Positions 44,011 through 53,451 of a stretch of 64,000 nt of DNA are shown one piece after another. The stretch is from Emticicia aquatica. GTDB lineage: Bacteria > Bacteroidota > Bacteroidia > Cytophagales > Spirosomataceae. The notes under the pieces are model-generated. The model was not told where the DNA came from. It did not search any database and saw only the letters and a list, made by a program, of their open reading frames with translations. The stretch lies in the NCBI RefSeq assembly GCF_923079645.1, contig NZ_CAKLPY010000001.1:2004001-2068000 (forward strand), written 5' to 3'. The translations under genes were made by a program, and so were the position numbers. Within the stretch, counting starts at the first letter, position 1; every line of letters starts with the position of its first letter.

Positions 44011-46506
44011 ATGAGATTTTTTAGTTTACCAAAAAGACTTACCAAAAACGAATTGGCACCGAAGAAAAAACTTGCTGGTAAAATTAGCTATTTTATCCTA
44101 TTTATAAGTCTTTTTAGCTCTTGTACACGAAAAGTACAATTGGAGCAAGACGAATACCGCTTAAATAGTTTTGAATTCAAAGGTAATAAACAAATCTCAA
44201 CAGAAGAACTCGACTTACTGATTCCTCCTGCCCAAAAGCCAAATCGACGAATACTATATTTTCCAGTTACACCCTACGTTGGGTTTTATAATTTGGGAAA
44301 AACATTTTATAGTGATGAAAAAATTGGCGGTAGATTAGACAAATGGGAGGAAAAATTAAAAGAATTGCCTAGTTCGGCTAATTACGATGCAAAAATTGAG
44401 AAAAAAAGAAAAAAGTATCTAACCAAAATTAATGTTTATCAAGACCGCCTTGAAACAAAAGAAAACTGGTGGATGAAAAATGTAGGTGAGCCTCCCGCTA
44501 AAATCACCGAATCGGCTATTAAACGTACGAATGACAAAATCAATAAATACTTTTACAGCAAAGGTTTTTTTGATAACAAAGTAAAATACCAAATTGATTC
44601 GGTAAACACCAATCGCAGAGTTAAAGTTACTTATTTAATTGAAGAAAAAAACGCTTATCGAATTGACACAATTCAGTACGTTATTGAGGATAAAAAAATA
44701 GATTCACTGCTTCAAAGTACATTCAATGACCGCTTTTTAAAAAGGTTTGAAAATGTTGATTTCAATAAAATTGAATTAGAAAAAAGTCGAATAGAGATAT
44801 TATTAAAAGATAATGGCTATTATAATTTTATTGCAAAAAACTATATAAATATCGAAATTGACACCACTGATTACCTTAAAAGAGGCTATAAAGTCAATAT
44901 TGCTGTTCAAATTAACAATCCATTTCAAAAAGACCAACACGACCAATTTACATTAGAATCTGTACATTTTATTTCGGCCGATGCCTCAACGGGTTCTTCT
45001 GTAAACATTGATACCACTGAAAGTATTTTGAATAATATTCGATTTACTTTTATAGGTAAAAAGTTTCCTGCAAAAGTATTAGACAAAAAGATTTTGATTC
45101 GACCAAATCAGCTTTTCAAGGCTTCGCTTGTCAATGAAACCAATCGGCAATTGTATGGCCTTGACCAGTTTGCATTCGCCAATGTACGGTTTACGCAGCT
45201 ACCCGAAAATCAGCTTCGTGCTGAAATTATTGCTCCAACTAATCCAAAATACACAACTGCGTATAATTTTGATGTCAATAATATCAATAATATTTTAGGT
45301 GGCGGAGCAAGTGTTTCGTTGCGGGCAAGAAACCTCTTACACGTTTTGGAAACCACCGAATTGGGGTTAAGAGCCAATCTTGAAGGCCAACCAGGTTTAG
45401 ATTCTACCACACAAAGAAGCCGTGAATTAGGAGCAAATTTGGCAATCAATTTTCCTAAAGTTATTTTTATTAACAGGTTTTCTAACCTTTTGAGTCTTAA
45501 AAGTCCACGAACACAACTTGCTGTGAGTTTCAACAACTCAAAGCAACGGCTTTTTGAAAGACAAGTATTTCGACTAACAGGCAATTATTCATGGCAACGT
45601 TCAAAATATGAAACTATTTTGATTTCACCTTTTGATATTAACCTTATCAATACTCCTTTTAAAGACCCAAGTTTTGAAGCCGTATTAAAAACTGAACAAA
45701 ATCTTCGAGTTTTATACGACCCACAATTTGTATCGAGTATCAATGGTACATACATTTTCAATAATCAAATTCAAGGCAAAAATATCAAAGCAAGATATAT
45801 TCGTTTTTTTGTAGAATCTGGTGGAACAGCTCTCAACTTTTTTCCGAATAAAAATAAAATCAATTTTATTGACCAACTTTTTCCGCTTGACACTGTAAAA
45901 CGAGCATATTTTCGATTTATCAAAATGAACATTGATTTTCGAAAATATATCCCAATAAATAAGCGAGATTCTTGGGCTTATCGACTAAATTTAGGTGTGG
46001 CTCATCCTTATGGACAAAATCAAGCAATGCCATTTGAGAAAAACTTTTTTATAGGTGGCCCTAATAGTATTCGTGCTTGGCGACCTCGTTCGCTTGGCCC
46101 TGGCTCAGCTCTTGGTACAACCGTTGGTAATCGTTTTTCGCAGCAACCTGGCGATATTTTGCTAGAAACAAGCATCGAATATCGAAAATATATGTTTAGA
46201 TTCATTGGAAACTGGAATGCAGGATTTTTTATTGATGCAGGAAATGTTTGGAAATGGTACCAAATTGACACAAAATATAATCAAGCAAACTTTGATTGGA
46301 CACGGTTTTATCGAGAAATTGCAGTTGGAACTGGTGCTGGACTTCGTTTAGATTTAGATTATTTTATTGCTCGTTTCGATTGGGGTATAAAGGTCTTTGA
46401 CCCAGCAAAACCAATTGGAGAACGTTACGTTTTAGATAATTTAAAACTCGGTCGTAGCAATGATTATTATCCAGTTTTCCATTTTGCGATTGGATATCCA
46501 TTTTAA
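44011..46506 (+). CDS. tamL: TamL, TamA-like outer-membrane lipoprotein
   Basis: BamA/TamA-family outer-membrane protein of 831 aa. The N-terminus, LFISLFSSCTRKVQ, contains a lipobox with Cys38, and CTRKVQLEQDEYRLNSFEFKGN is typical of TamL, the lipoprotein form of TamA found in Bacteroidota. POTRA-like domains (about 50-400) include FKGNKQISTEELDLL and FDNKVKYQIDSV; the 16-strand barrel runs to the C-terminus with the conserved IGGPNSIRAWRPRSLGPGS (lid-lock loop RAWRPR) and ends in HFAIGYPF with a terminal Phe. Expected role: envelope assembly together with a TamB homologue, which is not in this window. Confidence 0.9.
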   Translation: MRFFSLPKRLTKNELAPKKKLAGKISYFILFISLFSSCTRKVQLEQDEYRLNSFEFKGNKQISTEELDLLIPPAQKPNRRILYFPVTPYVGFYNLGKTFYSDEKIGGRLDKWEEKLKELPSSANYDAKIEKKRKKYLTKINVYQDRLETKENWWMKNVGEPPAKITESAIKRTNDKINKYFYSKGFFDNKVKYQIDSVNTNRRVKVTYLIEEKNAYRIDTIQYVIEDKKIDSLLQSTFNDRFLKRFENVDFNKIELEKSRIEILLKDNGYYNFIAKNYINIEIDTTDYLKRGYKVNIAVQINNPFQKDQHDQFTLESVHFISADASTGSSVNIDTTESILNNIRFTFIGKKFPAKVLDKKILIRPNQLFKASLVNETNRQLYGLDQFAFANVRFTQLPENQLRAEIIAPTNPKYTTAYNFDVNNINNILGGGASVSLRARNLLHVLETTELGLRANLEGQPGLDSTTQRSRELGANLAINFPKVIFINRFSNLLSLKSPRTQLAVSFNNSKQRLFERQVFRLTGNYSWQRSKYETILISPFDINLINTPFKDPSFEAVLKTEQNLRVLYDPQFVSSINGTYIFNNQIQGKNIKARYIRFFVESGGTALNFFPNKNKINFIDQLFPLDTVKRAYFRFIKMNIDFRKYIPINKRDSWAYRLNLGVAHPYGQNQAMPFEKNFFIGGPNSIRAWRPRSLGPGSALGTTVGNRFSQQPGDILLETSIEYRKYMFRFIGNWNAGFFIDAGNVWKWYQIDTKYNQANFDWTRFYREIAVGTGAGLRLDLDYFIARFDWGIKVFDPAKPIGERYVLDNLKLGRSNDYYPVFHFAIGYPF

Positions 46507-46576
46507 GGAGAATATTGCGATAAATCATAAATTTGATATAATATTTTCCCTACTTTTGAGAAAAATATTCTTCAAA

Positions 46577-46681
46577 ATGACAACTTTTTACATAGTCGGA
46601 GCAGTAATTATTCTGCACTTTTTGATTGGTTTTGGCTATTTGATTTATAAACTTAACGGGCCGAAGAATAAAGATAAATGA
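46577..46681 (+). CDS. 34-residue single-pass membrane peptide
   Basis: An ATG at 46577 opens a 34-codon gene: MTTFYIVGAVIILHFLIGF followed by GYLIYKLNGPKNKDK. One transmembrane helix is followed by a short basic tail. It lies 70 nt after tamL on the same strand with in-frame stops shortly upstream. I recognise no family but the clean helix-plus-tail design argues for a real microprotein, possibly a regulator or accessory of an envelope complex. Confidence 0.55.
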   Translation: MTTFYIVGAVIILHFLIGFGYLIYKLNGPKNKDK

Positions 46682-46773
46682 CATTCTTTTTTTTTATTGA
46701 AAACTTCACTTAGAGCCGTGTTATAATTAATATTTAACCAAATTTTAAACTAGATTTTGTTACTTTTTTGCGT

Positions 46774-47289
46774 ATGAAAACTCTTTTACTTTCTTTTCTT
46801 ATTTTTATTGGATTTGCTTCTAATGCTACATTTTTTGCTGATAGTATAAAAGTTTTAGATTTTAAACCGTACAAAATAAACTACCCAAATTCATGGAAAT
46901 TAAAAGCTGGTTGTGCAGTAAATGAATGTTCAATTTTAGCACCAACTGATACCCTGACAATTCCAGATTCTTATCTTGAAAGTATCAATCTTACGTTTAA
47001 TCCACTACCATCTGCAAGTTATACGGTTGACAAATACGCACAATTTTCGATAGAATATTTGCCTAAAGTAGTAAAAAACTTTAAAGTCGTAGAAAAGAAA
47101 AAACTCAAACCTAATGTTATCAGATTGACTTATACTGGCGAAAAAGATACTTTTAAACAAACTTGGCGACAATATTACTATGTAAAATCAAGCAAGGTTT
47201 ATATTGTTACTTTTTCGGGAGAAACATCTAAATATAATTATTACCAACCTTTTATCGAATCATTTCTTAATAGTTTTTCACTGAAATAA
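46774..47289 (+). CDS. small secreted protein, PsbP/DcrB-like fold suspected
   Basis: A 171-aa protein from the ATG at 46774 (a TTG 6 nt upstream is unlikely), with a signal peptide of about 18 residues. The mature part (FKPYKINYPNSWKLKAG, then FNPLPSASYTVDKYAQ, and TWRQYYYVKSSKVYIVTFSG) has the strand/helix pattern of PsbP/Mog1-like proteins, which in bacteria occur in envelope lipoproteins. Two cysteines (about 50 and 54) could form a disulfide. Function not known. It is 92 nt after the microprotein gene. Confidence 0.72.
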   Translation: MKTLLLSFLIFIGFASNATFFADSIKVLDFKPYKINYPNSWKLKAGCAVNECSILAPTDTLTIPDSYLESINLTFNPLPSASYTVDKYAQFSIEYLPKVVKNFKVVEKKKLKPNVIRLTYTGEKDTFKQTWRQYYYVKSSKVYIVTFSGETSKYNYYQPFIESFLNSFSLK

Positions 47290-47314
47290 ACTTTCTTTAT
47301 TCAAATTTTATATT

Positions 47315-48631
47315 CTAAAAAAACAGAAAATTAATCATCAAAACTCCAATAAGACCTGAAACAGAAACGAGCGTTTCCATAATTGACCATGTTTTAAGCG
47401 TATCAATCATTGAAAGCTGAAAATATTCTCGAAAAAGCCAAAACCCCGAATCATTGACATGCGAAAACATCATACTTCCTGCACCAATACTCAAAACCAT
47501 CAAATGCGGTTCTGTATGTGTTGAAGCGAGCAAAGGCGTCATAAAGCCAGCCGTAGTAATTCCAGAAACCGTCGAAGAGCCAACTGCTACTCGAATTATT
47601 GCAGCCATTCCCCAACCCAAAATCAATGGATGTAGCGTTGAGCTTTGCATCATATCAGCTATTGATTGACTCACCCCTCCATCAGTTAAAACTTGTTTCA
47701 AAGCTCCAGCTCCACCAAAAATCAAAAAAAGCATCGCTACATCTTTGATAGAATCGGCTAAAAGATTAGTGATTTCAGGCATTGTTCTTTTCTGTTTAAT
47801 TCCGAGCAAATACATGGCAACCAAAACCGAAATAAACATACTCACAACTGGGTCGCCAATGAAAGTAAGGCTTTCACGCAAAAAAGAGTTTTCAGGTAAA
47901 AAAGAAGCTACAATTGAAGCAAAACTTATCAAAATTATCGGCAATAAAACAGAGAATAGGCTATTAAAAGTGGAAGGCATTTCTTCTTCCGAAAGGTCGG
48001 GTGCGATGAATGCTTTATTTGGTAAAGTTGTATATTTTTTCAAAGTTGTTCCAAATAATGCTCCCGAAACCAATATTGCAGGTATTGCTACTATAATTCC
48101 ATAAAAAAGTGTGAGTCCAATATCGACATTAAACTGTTTTACAATTGCCAATGGTGCAGGATGTGGTGGCAAATAACCTTGTGTAACCGACAGTGAAGCT
48201 AACATGGGTAAACCAATATAAACAGCAGGCAATTTAAAGCGGTATGCAACTGTAATAACCAACGGAGCAAGCAACATAAAGCCTACCGAATAAAATAGTG
48301 GTAGCCCAACCAAAAAACCTGTAATCATAAATGCCCAACGAACATGATTTGTGCCAATAATAGCCATTAATTTAGTCGAAATCCGTTGTGCAGCACCACT
48401 TTGAGCAACCAATTTTCCGAGCATTGCACCAAGTGCAATAATGGCTACAATTGAGCCTAAAGTACTTCCTGTTCCTTGTTGAATGGCATTCAAAATAGCC
48501 ACAGGTTTCATATTTAAAGCTAAACCAACACCCAATGAAACCACCAGAAAAGCCACAAATGTGTGAATTTTAAAATAAGAAATAAGCACAATAAGCACAA
48601 TTAGTCCAATGACTGTAATCAAAAGATGCAT
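47315..48631 (-). CDS. GntP-family gluconate:H+ symporter
   Basis: Inner-membrane permease of 438 aa from the ATG at 48631 (the frame is open to 48673), with about 12 helices. QQGTGSTLGSIVAIIALGAMLGKLVAQSGAA near 52, GYLPPHPAPLAIV near 152 and VNDSGFWLFREYFQLS near 397 are signature blocks of the GntP/GntT group, which carry gluconate and related hexonates. No gluconate kinase or 6-phosphogluconate enzyme is next to it, so the actual acid is unknown. It converges on the small secreted protein gene with 25 nt between. Confidence 0.92.
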   Translation of the reverse strand: MHLLITVIGLIVLIVLISYFKIHTFVAFLVVSLGVGLALNMKPVAILNAIQQGTGSTLGSIVAIIALGAMLGKLVAQSGAAQRISTKLMAIIGTNHVRWAFMITGFLVGLPLFYSVGFMLLAPLVITVAYRFKLPAVYIGLPMLASLSVTQGYLPPHPAPLAIVKQFNVDIGLTLFYGIIVAIPAILVSGALFGTTLKKYTTLPNKAFIAPDLSEEEMPSTFNSLFSVLLPIILISFASIVASFLPENSFLRESLTFIGDPVVSMFISVLVAMYLLGIKQKRTMPEITNLLADSIKDVAMLFLIFGGAGALKQVLTDGGVSQSIADMMQSSTLHPLILGWGMAAIIRVAVGSSTVSGITTAGFMTPLLASTHTEPHLMVLSIGAGSMMFSHVNDSGFWLFREYFQLSMIDTLKTWSIMETLVSVSGLIGVLMINFLFF

Positions 48632-48731
48632 AATTAAAACAGTTAAATGGTTGAATATAAGAGCAAAATACAAACATTAATTGATATTTTCGATTGAGAA
48701 AACTTTCCTCTAAAAAATTAAGTTATTTTAA

Positions 48732-48763
48732 ACTGACAATCTGTCAGTATTGTTGTAATTTTG
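48732..48763 (+). promoter_or_regulatory. palindrome overlapping the miaB promoter
   Basis: ACTGACA-ATC-TGTCAGT (48732-48748) is a perfect 7-bp inverted repeat. A -7 element TAATTTTG (TAnnTTTG) follows at 48756-48763, so the palindrome covers the position of the -33 element, which is otherwise missing. It looks like an operator for a dimeric regulator in front of miaB. Confidence 0.55.
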
Positions 48764-48821
48764 TGGTTCAATTTTACAAATTGAATGTTTATCAACCTTT
48801 TACAGGAAAAGATTTCAAAAA

Positions 48822-50255
48822 ATGAAATTAGTTACAAACTCATTAAAAATTCTCCAAGAAGAAGATAAAGAAAACTTGGACGTAGCCCGCATCAGTGAAG
48901 ACGAAAAGAGTACCGCAAGTCGTAAACTTTATATTGAAAGCTACGGTTGTCAAATGAATTTTGCAGATAGCGAAATAGTCGCCTCTATTATGCGACAAAA
49001 TGACTTTGCTACCACTTCAAAAATAGAAGAAGCCGAATTAATATTGCTCAATACTTGTGCCATTAGAGAGAATGCCGAGCAGAAAGTTAGACACCGTTTA
49101 CAACACCTTATTCCTTTCAAAAATAAACGTAAAAATGTTAAAATAGGCATTTTGGGCTGCATGGCCGAGCGTTTGAAAACCAAATTATTGGAAGAAGAAA
49201 AGATTGTCGATATGGTGGTTGGGCCTGATGCTTATCGTGATTTGCCAAACCTCATTAATGAAGTCGAAGAAGGGCATAAAGCTGTGAATGTATTTCTTTC
49301 GAGAGAAGAAACGTATGCTGATATAACGCCAATTCGCCTTGATTCAAATGGAGTAACGGCTTTTATCAGCATCATGCGTGGTTGTGACAATATGTGTAGC
49401 TTCTGCGTTGTGCCTTACACTCGTGGTCGTGAACGTAGCCGTGATGCCCATTCTATCGTAAAAGAAGCAACTGACTTATTTAATCAAGGCTACAAAGAAG
49501 TTACGCTTTTAGGACAAAATGTTGATAGCTACAAATGGAAAGCAAATGAAGATGAGACAAGTATTGTAACGTTTGCCAATTTGCTGGAAATGGTTGCACA
49601 AATTAATCCTGATTTAAGGGTTCGTTTTTCAACTTCTCATCCCAAAGATATTACTGACGAAGTACTTTATACAATAAAAAAATACGACAACGTTTGTAAA
49701 TATATCCATCTTCCTGCACAAAGTGGCAGTAGTCGTATTTTAGAACTCATGAATCGTACATACGACCGTGAGTGGTATATGGCACGAATTGACAGAATTC
49801 GTGAAATTTTGGGTGAAGAATGTGGTATTTCACAAGACATGATTGCAGGTTTCTGCACCGAAACGGAAGAAGACCACCAAGAAACGCTGTCATTACTTGA
49901 TTACGTAAAATATGACTACGGTTATATGTTTGCTTATTCGGAAAGACCCAATACGCCTGCTGCAAAAAAATTGAAAGATGATGTTCCAAACGAGGTAAAA
50001 AGTCGTCGTTTAGCCGAAATTATTGCTCGTCAACGAGAACATTCGTTTGAGCGAAATCAATTATCACTTGGAAAAGTTCACAAAGTTTTGGTTGAGGGTT
50101 TCTCTAAACGTTCGGAAAATGACCTTTCAGGACGAAATGATCAAAATAAAATGGTTATTTTTCCAAGAGAACATTTCAAAAAAGGTGATTATGTAAATGT
50201 TTTAGTAACCGATTGTTCTTCGGGCACTTTGAAAGGACATGCTGTTATTGAATAA
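48822..50255 (+). CDS. miaB: tRNA-2-methylthio-N6-dimethylallyladenosine synthase
   Basis: Radical SAM methylthiotransferase that adds the 2-methylthio group to i6A37 in tRNAs reading UNN codons. The 477-aa protein has an N-terminal MTTase domain with its three cluster cysteines in [12 protein letters not shown] (Cys43), [16 protein letters not shown] and [11 protein letters not shown], the radical SAM motif CDNMCSFC near 188-195 followed by [12 protein letters not shown], and a C-terminal TRAM domain (about 405-475). The sequence RENAE and the TRAM domain favour MiaB over RimO or MtaB. About 115 nt of spacer separates it from the sigma-54-type activator gene. Confidence 0.96.
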   Translation: MKLVTNSLKILQEEDKENLDVARISEDEKSTASRKLYIESYGCQMNFADSEIVASIMRQNDFATTSKIEEAELILLNTCAIRENAEQKVRHRLQHLIPFKNKRKNVKIGILGCMAERLKTKLLEEEKIVDMVVGPDAYRDLPNLINEVEEGHKAVNVFLSREETYADITPIRLDSNGVTAFISIMRGCDNMCSFCVVPYTRGRERSRDAHSIVKEATDLFNQGYKEVTLLGQNVDSYKWKANEDETSIVTFANLLEMVAQINPDLRVRFSTSHPKDITDEVLYTIKKYDNVCKYIHLPAQSGSSRILELMNRTYDREWYMARIDRIREILGEECGISQDMIAGFCTETEEDHQETLSLLDYVKYDYGYMFAYSERPNTPAAKKLKDDVPNEVKSRRLAEIIARQREHSFERNQLSLGKVHKVLVEGFSKRSENDLSGRNDQNKMVIFPREHFKKGDYVNVLVTDCSSGTLKGHAVIE

Positions 50256-50371
50256 CATATATTTAACCATCAAAATGAAACGTTACAAATGAAAATTGAG
50301 GAGCATTTCTAGTTCAACAATACATTTAATTAAACTAATAGCTAACAGCCAATCGCTAAAAGCTAAATAAA

Positions 50372-51688
50372 ATGAGCAACAACGCAGAATTACAGTCAGT
50401 CAAAAACCGCTTCGGCATTATCGGAAACGCTCCCGCTTTGAACCATGCTCTCAGTGTGGCCATTCAGGTTGCTCCTACCGATTTGACTGTGCTTATAAAT
50501 GGTGAAAGTGGTAGCGGGAAAGAATCTTTTTCTAAGATAATTCATGCATTAAGTTCTCGAAAACACGGACCTTTCATTGCCATTAACTGTGGTGCAATTC
50601 CTGAAGGAACAATTGATTCTGAACTTTTTGGCCACGTAAAAGGCTCTTTTACAGGTGCAATTGACGACCGAAAAGGTTATTTTGAAACCACTAATAGCGG
50701 TACTATATTCTTAGACGAAATTGCCGAACTTCCCATCGGAACGCAAGCACGATTGCTCCGTGTACTTGAAAATGGCGAATTTATTCCTGTGGGTTCATCA
50801 AAAGTTAAGAAAACTGATGTAAGAGTTGTGGCAGCAACCAATGTCAACTTGTTGGATGCCGTTGAACGTGGAAGATTCCGTGAAGATTTATATTATCGCC
50901 TCAATACAGTACCGATTCATGTACCTGCACTTCGTGAACGAGGCTATGATATCGAATTGCTTTTTAGAAAATTTTCTACTGATTTCGCTGAAAAAAACCG
51001 TATTCGTCCAATAGAGTTAACTGAAAGTGCTGGACAAATGCTCATGAATTTTCGTTTTCCTGGCAATATTCGTCAATTAAAAAACATTGCTGAACAAATT
51101 ACTATTCTTGAAGTAGAAAGATTGGTTTCAGCCGAAATTTTGACAAAATATCTTCCTCGTGAACAATCGAGTGGCTTACCAACTTTATTGAAAGGATTAA
51201 ACGGTGGCAATGATAGTAATTTTTCAGAGCGAGATTTATTATATAAAGTGTTGTTTGACATGAGAAAAGACATGACTGATTTAAAAAAACTGGTTATGTC
51301 TTTGCTACAAGGTGGTCAAATCGGTGCAGATGTGGTTCAACAACACCAAGATTTATTTCGAGGAATTCATCCAGAAGAAAGTGTTGCATTGGTTGCTCCA
51401 ACTGTTTATGCTCCACCTCAGCCAAATAACTATCAAAATTACCACCAACCAATTGATAATCAAGGAGTTATAAAAATCGACAACCTTCAAGATGACCGAC
51501 TAAATATTGAAGATATTTCGCACGAAACAGAGGACAATTCGTATTCGCTCGAAAAACAAGAAAAAGAAATGATTGCTCGTGCTTTGAAAAAAAATAATTT
51601 CAAACGCAAATACGCCGCTTTAGATTTAGGGATTTCAGAAAGAACACTTTACCGAAAAATCAAACAATATGATATTGAAGACGAATAA
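50372..51688 (+). CDS. sigma-54-dependent activator without receiver domain
   Basis: A 438-aa AAA+ transcriptional activator. The AAA+ domain begins almost at the N-terminus: Walker A GESGSGK at 44-50, the sigma-54-contacting loop GSFTGA at 91-96 (consensus GAFTGA; Ser replaces Ala), Walker B TIFLDE at 111-116, and RFPGNIRQLKN near 230. A long Pro/Gln/Asn-rich linker (about 330-385) leads to a Fis-type helix-turn-helix at the end (RKYAALDLGISERTLYRKIK). No receiver, PAS or GAF domain is present, so control must be by expression or protein partners. It overlaps lptE by 20 nt and heads the operon lptE, TPR gene, secG. Confidence 0.92.
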   Translation: MSNNAELQSVKNRFGIIGNAPALNHALSVAIQVAPTDLTVLINGESGSGKESFSKIIHALSSRKHGPFIAINCGAIPEGTIDSELFGHVKGSFTGAIDDRKGYFETTNSGTIFLDEIAELPIGTQARLLRVLENGEFIPVGSSKVKKTDVRVVAATNVNLLDAVERGRFREDLYYRLNTVPIHVPALRERGYDIELLFRKFSTDFAEKNRIRPIELTESAGQMLMNFRFPGNIRQLKNIAEQITILEVERLVSAEILTKYLPREQSSGLPTLLKGLNGGNDSNFSERDLLYKVLFDMRKDMTDLKKLVMSLLQGGQIGADVVQQHQDLFRGIHPEESVALVAPTVYAPPQPNNYQNYHQPIDNQGVIKIDNLQDDRLNIEDISHETEDNSYSLEKQEKEMIARALKKNNFKRKYAALDLGISERTLYRKIKQYDIEDE

Positions 51689-52217
51689 ATTTGAAGTTGG
51701 TTTTTACTTAAGAAAGTCATTCACTTTACTAATTTTTACATTTATTACTTGTTTTTTTACAAGTTCATGTAAAATTTATTCATTCACAGGCACAACACTT
51801 TCGAGTGAGTTAAAAACCATTACAATTCAAAATTTTGTAATGAATACTGCAGGCGGACCTGCAAACTTGACTTTAACTTTTACAGAAAAACTTAAAGAAT
51901 ATTATCAACGAAATACAAGTTTAAAGTTAAAACCAAACGATGCTGATTTGCTCTTAGAAGGCTCTGTTACAGGTTATGAATTAACACCAGTGTCGGCCAC
52001 ATCAAGCGATAAAGCAGCTCTTAATCGGCTGACTATCAGGGTTGAAGTTAGATTTGTGAATAGTAAAGATGAAGACCAAAGTTTTGAAAAAGAATTTTCT
52101 TTTTACCAAGATTTTCCACAAGAACAAACTTTGGCACAAGTTGAAGGGAGTTTAGTACCAAAGATTATCGACCAAATTGTGTTGAATATTTTTAACGATA
52201 CTGCAGCACAATGGTAA
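51669..52217 (+). CDS. lptE: LptE-family LPS-assembly lipoprotein
   Basis: A 182-aa lipoprotein expected to sit in LptD and help place lipopolysaccharide in the outer membrane. After a basic start there is a hydrophobic stretch and lipobox FTSSC with Cys34. The mature part has the Bacteroidota LptE pattern: KIYSFTGTTLSSELKTITI, then NFVMNTAGGPANLTLTFTEKL and LLLEGSVTGYELTPVSA. It begins inside the last codons of the upstream activator (overlap 51669-51688), showing translational coupling. The next gene follows 38 nt later. Confidence 0.9.
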   Translation: MILKTNKFEVGFYLRKSFTLLIFTFITCFFTSSCKIYSFTGTTLSSELKTITIQNFVMNTAGGPANLTLTFTEKLKEYYQRNTSLKLKPNDADLLLEGSVTGYELTPVSATSSDKAALNRLTIRVEVRFVNSKDEDQSFEKEFSFYQDFPQEQTLAQVEGSLVPKIIDQIVLNIFNDTAAQW

Positions 52218-52255
52218 GCACAATTTAAAACAAATGATAATCAACTAATAAAAAT

Positions 52256-52918
52256 ATGTTGGATAAAAATAATTTTATTGATTTTCTGAGCAACCCGCAG
52301 GCATTGTCATTGAATGAGATTATGTTCTTAGAAAATGCGACAAAAAAATATCCGTATTTTCAGTTGAGCTACACACTTATTGCCAAAGGGATTTATGCCA
52401 AAGCTCCCGAAATTGCCCAGGATGCCGTTCGGAAGGCCGCCGTTTATGCATTGAGCCGCAACGCTCTGCGTAAAGTTATTGAAAATGATATGGATTGGAA
52501 CTCAGTTACGACTGCAAGGTTTATTGAGTCACCGATTGAAAATAAATTTTCGCAAGGAACTATTGAAGATGAATTAAACCGTGAGAAATTGGAAGAAGAA
52601 TTAATAGAATCAATTGCAAAACCCGCTCTTAGAAATATACAAGATGAACAATTAGCCTTAATTGAACAATTTATTAAGAAAGAACCACGTATTCAGCCAA
52701 TTAGAAAGAACGATGGAAGCGAGGAATTTGAGGATTTGAGTGAACGAAGTACAACCCTTAATGGCCCACTTTTGACGGAGAGTTATGCGAAAATTTTGGC
52801 TCGTCAAGGTAGATTTGACCAAGCAATTGAAGTTTATCACAAACTTATTTTAAAAAATCCCGAAAAAAGTGCTTACTTTGCGGAAAAAATAACAGTCTTA
52901 CAAAAGAAAATGTTATAA
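52256..52918 (+). CDS. TPR-like helical protein, conserved hypothetical
   Basis: A 220-aa, mostly helical, cytoplasmic protein without signal peptide or membrane helix. The N-terminal half (FLSNPQALSLNEIMFLENAT, KYPYFQLSYTLIAKGIYA, AVRKAAVYALSRNALRKVI) and the C-terminal ESYAKILARQGRFDQAIEVYHKLILKNPEKSAYF resemble TPR units, the latter clearly so. The family is regularly placed in this lptE-secG setting in Cytophagales as I remember it, but its role is not established. Sits 38 nt after lptE and 53 nt before secG, in the same operon. Confidence 0.8.
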   Translation: MLDKNNFIDFLSNPQALSLNEIMFLENATKKYPYFQLSYTLIAKGIYAKAPEIAQDAVRKAAVYALSRNALRKVIENDMDWNSVTTARFIESPIENKFSQGTIEDELNREKLEEELIESIAKPALRNIQDEQLALIEQFIKKEPRIQPIRKNDGSEEFEDLSERSTTLNGPLLTESYAKILARQGRFDQAIEVYHKLILKNPEKSAYFAEKITVLQKKML

Positions 52919-52971
52919 TTTCCCAAGCAAAAATTTAAAATATTATTCATAGTTAATCATTCATTGAAAAA

Positions 52972-53331
52972 ATGTACACTACAATTTTAGTTTTAATGGT
53001 AATTGTTGCCATCTTGTTAGTTTTAGTAATTATGATTCAAAACCCAAAAGGTGGCGGAATTTCTAGTGAATTTAGTGGTGCTGGTTCACAAATGTTTGGT
53101 GTGCAACGCACAGGCGATATACTTGAGCAACTTACTTGGGGCTTTTTTGCTTTTATCATTGTAGGTGCTTTAACGGCTGGCATATTTTTAGACAAAACAG
53201 GTGCAGCAGCAGAAGACAATGGTTTGAATGTTGAAAAAACTCAAACTCGTCCTGCAACAGCACCAAGTACTGTTCCAGCTCAAGCTCCTGCAACAGCTCC
53301 TGCAGGTACAACTCCAGCTCCAACAAAATAA
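52972..53331 (+). CDS. secG: preprotein translocase subunit SecG
   Basis: Small SecYEG accessory subunit, 119 aa. Two transmembrane helices (about 2-22 and 55-78) flank the conserved cytoplasmic loop MIQNPKGGGISSEFSG and the motif GAGSQMFGVQRTGDILEQLT. The C-terminal 35 residues are Ala/Pro/Thr-rich low complexity, making it a little longer than E. coli SecG. Last gene of the operon, ended by a strong terminator. Confidence 0.95.
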   Translation: MYTTILVLMVIVAILLVLVIMIQNPKGGGISSEFSGAGSQMFGVQRTGDILEQLTWGFFAFIIVGALTAGIFLDKTGAAAEDNGLNVEKTQTRPATAPSTVPAQAPATAPAGTTPAPTK

Positions 53332-53352
53332 TTTTTGTTAGAATATTTTTTT

Positions 53353-53388
53353 AAAGGTGAAAAACTAAAAAGTTTTTCACCTTTTTTT
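53353..53388 (+). terminator. terminator of the lptE-secG operon
   Basis: AAAGGTGAAAAACT (53353-53366) pairs perfectly over 14 bp with AGTTTTTCACCTTT (53371-53384) around loop AAAA, with further Ts to 53388. Confidence 0.92.
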
Positions 53389-53451
53389 GTTCTTTATTGT
53401 GCTTAAAAAGACTTTTTTCTTACTAAATACCATTAAAAATATCGCCAAAAA

